Assembly (NCBI GenBank): GCA_047971925.1
Contig: JBKEAC010000034.1
Span: 1 to 18,501, forward strand
Direction of reading: 5' to 3'
DNA: 18,501 nt
DNA from: JBKEDC01 sp047971925
Lineage (GTDB): Bacteria; Bacteroidota; Bacteroidia; Bacteroidales; Prolixibacteraceae
Positions 16,197 through 18,501 of this stretch are shown here, piece after piece. Positions within the stretch are counted from its first letter, which is position 1. Every line of letters starts with the position of its first letter. The notes beneath the pieces are model-generated. The model searched no databases. It was not told the origin of the DNA and saw only the letters and a list, made by a program, of their open reading frames with translations. A program made the translations under genes and the position numbers.

Positions 16197-16796
16197 CTAA
16201 CATCTCATGCTTGCACCCGAAAACTTAACCACCTTGCACAACCTGCTCACCCGCTCCAAGGTTCTCCCATCATACTTATCTTCCAGCTGCCTAGCCGTCA
16301 AATTGCTCGAAAAGAAGCACAACTTCAACTCATCTTCTGCCTTATTCATGAGGCGCATGAACGGATAATATTTCGACCCATAGACATTCTCAAGCATTTC
16401 AGCTCCCACCTCATCAACCACATAGAAAGCACGCTTCAACATCCCTTTCTGCAACTCCTCGTGCAAATCATCGGCATGCACCGGCTGCAAAATCTTCCCA
16501 GCTACCTGCCTTTCAAAACACGGATAGTGCGCAAACAAAAAAGGCAAGGCAAAAGCAATAATATTCGACTTCCCCCGTCCGCAATCGCCCGTGAGAAACA
16601 GTCCCTTACCACCATTATCGCTCATCCAGTTCGACACTTCTTCATATTCGGGCAACCAAACAATCTTTCGCGAACGATCAATTTCCTGCAAAGCATGGAA
16701 GAGCAATCTCCTGCAATATTCCACATTGCCAAAACTCAAGCGCGGCAAGTTGCGAACCCTAATAGCTGCAATGTTTGCGCTAAAACGTTTTTCCAT
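16197..16796 (-). CDS. DnaC-like AAA+ ATPase (putative helicase loader)
   Basis: 199 residues. Walker A is GDCGRGKS (70-77), Walker B is FYVVDEVG (Asp128, Glu129), sensor 1 is FFSSN (Asn165), and DGRTLERVSRLCKVVKF (about 177-192) carries the arginine-finger region, the order seen in DnaC/IstB-type ATPases. It is shorter than E. coli DnaC (245) and has only about 60 residues before Walker A, with no zinc-like element. It lies 23 bp after the DUF4373-type gene, a pairing common in Bacteroidetes phages and integrative elements, so its likely job is to load the replicative helicase at the element's origin. IstB of transposons is an alternative, but no IstA or insertion-sequence ends are present. 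Confidence 0.85.
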   Translation of the reverse strand: MEKRFSANIAAIRVRNLPRLSFGNVEYCRRLLFHALQEIDRSRKIVWLPEYEEVSNWMSDNGGKGLFLTGDCGRGKSNIIAFALPFLFAHYPCFERQVAGKILQPVHADDLHEELQKGMLKRAFYVVDEVGAEMLENVYGSKYYPFMRLMNKAEDELKLCFFSSNLTARQLEDKYDGRTLERVSRLCKVVKFSGASMRC

Positions 16797-16819
16797 ATTT
16801 CAAACTTTTAAGGAATAAT

Positions 16820-17977
16820 CTAAAACGAATACGAATTTTTAAACTCATTGTCATGCTTCATGTGCGCAGGCACCGAATTTTGCGCATTTCCCTTCGCCCC
16901 CAACCAAGCGTTTAAACACTTTTCCCAGTTGGCAGAATTCCAACCACCATCGGCATAGTTTTCTTTCGATGTTCCAATGAAGGCACGCCAGCCATGCAAA
17001 CGCTCACCACTTCGTGTTTTGTGCGTCATGTAGTTTTCAAACTGTTGTCGAAAATATGCAAGTTGATTTTGCGACTTCATAGCGAAAATGAAGCTAGAAA
17101 ACTCACGCATCACATTGAAATTCTGCTGCTCATTGAAGCCGAAGAAGCGCATCATTTTCTGTTGAATTTCTTGAAACTCAGCAAGCTCATCGGGTTTCAA
17201 TTCCTCAACTTGCATCATCGAGGAAGGCTCGTCGGCTGCATTCGGATTGGAAGCTTTCGCAACATTGCGCCGCAAACTTCTTACCTTCACATTTTCATTT
17301 TTTCGAACATCGTCGGCGTTTTCATCGAGTGAATGATTTTCATTTTTTCGATTGTCAACCCGTGAATCACCCACCCTCTCATTTTCAATTTTTCGATTCA
17401 CACACACCACCTCTTTTTGATGTGTATTTTCATTTACTTTAATTTCCTTTACTTTACTTTGTGTAGTTTCTACATGTAATAACTCGAGTTTTTGCAAGTT
17501 TTCCGATGTTTCTGCATGTAATAACTCTTCTTTTTTCAATTTCACCCGATTGCCCTTCTCCTCATCAGCCGATTGATCATCAGCCGATTGATCATCGAGA
17601 ATCCAAAAAACAAGTTTTTCATTCGATAATCGTCGCTTCTTCAACACCTCGGCAAATCGTCGCTGAATGCCTCGCGAGGTGAGCACGCCATGTTCTTTAT
17701 AGAGCTCAGGTGAGAAAAAATTCCACTCCACCAGTTTTTCAACAATCTCATCGAGCTGTGCTCCCGTTAATTCGGGCATACACTTTTTGAGCTTCACACG
17801 CGACAATTCATTCCAATGCACATAATAGCCATTTCTGTAAATCATGCATAGAAGACGAATAGCTGCATATTCGCCTTGCATGCCGAAATAAACGCCTATC
17901 GCTTCAATCTTCTCATCTTCAAAGAAATCTACATCTAGTGGAAAGTAGTCCATCCCTTTTTTTGTTGGTCGTGCCAT
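16820..17977 (-). CDS. DUF4373 (Lin1244/Lin1753-type) replication initiator-like protein
   Basis: 385 residues. The N-terminus (about 8-115), MDYFPLDVDFFEDEKIEAIG, then GEYAAIRLLCMIYRNGYY and VLTSRGIQRRF, is the domain found in replication proteins of Bacteroidetes and Firmicutes phages and integrative elements. A long charged linker (about 125-265) is made of internal repeats: DDQSA-DDQSA, two 14-residue ELLHxET units, and several K/R-N/I-E-N motifs. The C-terminal part (about 275-370, QQKMMRFFGF...FRQQFENYMTHK...LHGWRAFIG) resembles the DnaD-like end of such proteins. It is probably the initiator that recruits the DnaC-like ATPase encoded 23 bp downstream. A consensus promoter precedes it, and the right hairpin array begins 265 bp upstream. 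Confidence 0.85.
   Translation of the reverse strand: MARPTKKGMDYFPLDVDFFEDEKIEAIGVYFGMQGEYAAIRLLCMIYRNGYYVHWNELSRVKLKKCMPELTGAQLDEIVEKLVEWNFFSPELYKEHGVLTSRGIQRRFAEVLKKRRLSNEKLVFWILDDQSADDQSADEEKGNRVKLKKEELLHAETSENLQKLELLHVETTQSKVKEIKVNENTHQKEVVCVNRKIENERVGDSRVDNRKNENHSLDENADDVRKNENVKVRSLRRNVAKASNPNAADEPSSMMQVEELKPDELAEFQEIQQKMMRFFGFNEQQNFNVMREFSSFIFAMKSQNQLAYFRQQFENYMTHKTRSGERLHGWRAFIGTSKENYADGGWNSANWEKCLNAWLGAKGNAQNSVPAHMKHDNEFKNSYSF
17563..17592 (-). repeat. In-frame 15-bp tandem duplication in the DUF4373 gene
   Basis: CATCAGCCGATTGAT occurs twice without a gap (17563-17577, 17578-17592) and gives DDQSA twice in the linker. Being a multiple of three it preserves the frame. A 42-bp imperfect repeat follows at 17467-17486 and 17509-17528 (GTTTCTnCATGTAATAACTC), which gives the two ELLHxET units. 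Confidence 0.9.
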
Positions 17978-18009
17978 GTTTATTAGTATTTTATTGGTTA
18001 TATTTCTTG

Positions 18010-18040
18010 CAAATATATTTCAAATATCGTAATACACAAA
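18010..18040 (-). promoter_or_regulatory. Promoter of the replication-module genes
   Basis: The minus strand reads TTTG (18037-18040), 19 bp, TATATTTG (18010-18017), an exact fit to the Bacteroidetes primary-sigma consensus. It lies 32 bp upstream of the DUF4373-type start codon, so the leader is short. It implies that the module can be expressed by the host polymerase. Confidence 0.8.
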
Positions 18041-18242
18041 CGATATATTCGAGATTTTTTTAAAAATTTCTATACTAAATTTGCAATATTAAGTTATATA
18101 ACTATTTAACTCAACACAGCACATCGCAAAATATTTCAGCCTATTTCTCTCTAAATTCAAGCATATTCAATCTCCTTTTAAAGATGTGAGGAGATTCCAA
18201 ACGAAAAATAGCTCCTAAAAAGTAACATTTATTACTTAAAAC
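18041..18242. other. AT-rich intergenic region between promoter and right array
   Basis: About 200 bp with no reading frame of note. It lies between the promoter of the replication module and the right hairpin array. A plus-strand TAAATTTG (18076-18083) matches the -7 consensus and would point towards the array, but there is no -33 partner, so I do not call it a promoter. If the array is an origin, this AT-rich stretch would be a candidate unwinding zone; that is a guess. Confidence 0.4.
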
Positions 18243-18501
18243 ATTTTAGTTTTTGTAATATAGCACTCCTATATGGTAAAAACTGAATTCAGTTTTTGTA
18301 ATATAGCACCCCTATATGGTAAAAACTGAATTCAGTTTTTGTAATATAGCACTCCTATATGGTGAAAACTGAATTCAGTTTTTGTAATATAGCACTCCCA
18401 TATGGTAAAAACTGAATTCAGTTTTTGTAATATAGCACTCCTATATGGTGAAAACTGAATTCAGTTTTTGTAATATAGCACTCCTTTATGGTGAAAACTG
18501 A
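18243..18501. repeat. Tandem array of 43-bp hairpin repeats, right array (at least 6 units, open at edge)
   Basis: Units start at 18243, 18286, 18329, 18372, 18415 and 18458, same period, orientation and design as the left array. The first unit begins ATTTTAG instead of AATTCAG. All units here carry ATATAGCA in the inner left arm, so the inner stem has a C-C mismatch not found in the left array. Other variants: CACCCC (unit 2), CTCCCATAT (unit 4), CTCCTTTAT (unit 6), and GGTA or GGTG at the end of the inner arm. The array continues beyond the window. Confidence 0.97.

Noticed and set aside
16197..16796. IstB transposition helper of an IS21-type element
   Set aside because: No IstA transposase or terminal inverted repeats are seen, and the partner gene is a DUF4373 replication protein.
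16125..16811. 228-codon plus-strand frame
   Set aside because: Antisense to the DnaC-like gene, which has clear Walker A, Walker B and sensor motifs.
18076..18083. Plus-strand promoter towards the right array (TAAATTTG)
   Set aside because: Only the -7 box matches; there is no TTTG near the proper distance, and such octamers arise easily in AT-rich DNA.

Overview
The window is AT-rich and reads as Bacteroidetes, most likely order Bacteroidales; I cannot name a genus. The evidence is a SusC/SusD pair with surface lipoproteins, a DUF4373-type replication protein, promoters of the TTTG-N19-TAnnTTTG kind, and the lack of clear Shine-Dalgarno sequences. Every gene I can support lies on the minus strand, so transcription runs from high to low coordinates.

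Layout from high to low coordinates. (1) 18243-18501: array of 43-bp hairpin repeats that runs off the window edge. (2) 17977-15387: small replication-type island with a DUF4373 replication initiator-like protein, a DnaC-like AAA+ ATPase and, after a gap holding a dispersed structured repeat, a small sigma-70-like protein. It looks like a fragment of a prophage or other mobile element. (3) 15098-6790: four-gene glycan or nutrient uptake operon (SusC-like TonB-dependent transporter, SusD-like lipoprotein, a DUF4959/DUF5000-type lipoprotein, a DUF4998-type lipoprotein), ended by a strong terminator; no glycoside hydrolase or regulator is in view. (4) 6678-3880: secreted M16 zinc peptidase with its own consensus promoter and terminator. 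(5) 3676-2969: exported M23 (LytM) peptidase. (6) 2862-1252: two-gene operon of an Rrf2-family Fe-S-type repressor and the radical-SAM heme chaperone HemW. (7) 1250-656: non-coding block with a second copy of the dispersed structured repeat, two 44-bp tandem units and a second 43-bp hairpin array. (8) 370-1: start of an unrecognised gene cut by the window edge.

The most unusual content is the repeat DNA. The same 43-bp unit is tandemly arrayed near both ends, about 17 kb apart and in the same orientation. Each unit is a 39-nt near-palindrome (two 8-bp stems around a 3-nt internal bulge, one-base centre) joined to the next by AATT, so the junction is itself an 18-bp palindrome. The two arrays carry different private substitutions, suggesting local homogenisation. 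A second repeat family, about 130 bp, occurs at 1118-1250 (+) and 16057-16187 (-); one of its stems is replaced by a different but still complementary stem, pointing to selection on structure. I know of no described function for either.

The genes serve largely separate jobs: surface nutrient capture (SusCD operon), envelope peptidases (M16, M23), redox or NO-responsive control linked to heme handling (Rrf2-HemW), and a mobile replication module.
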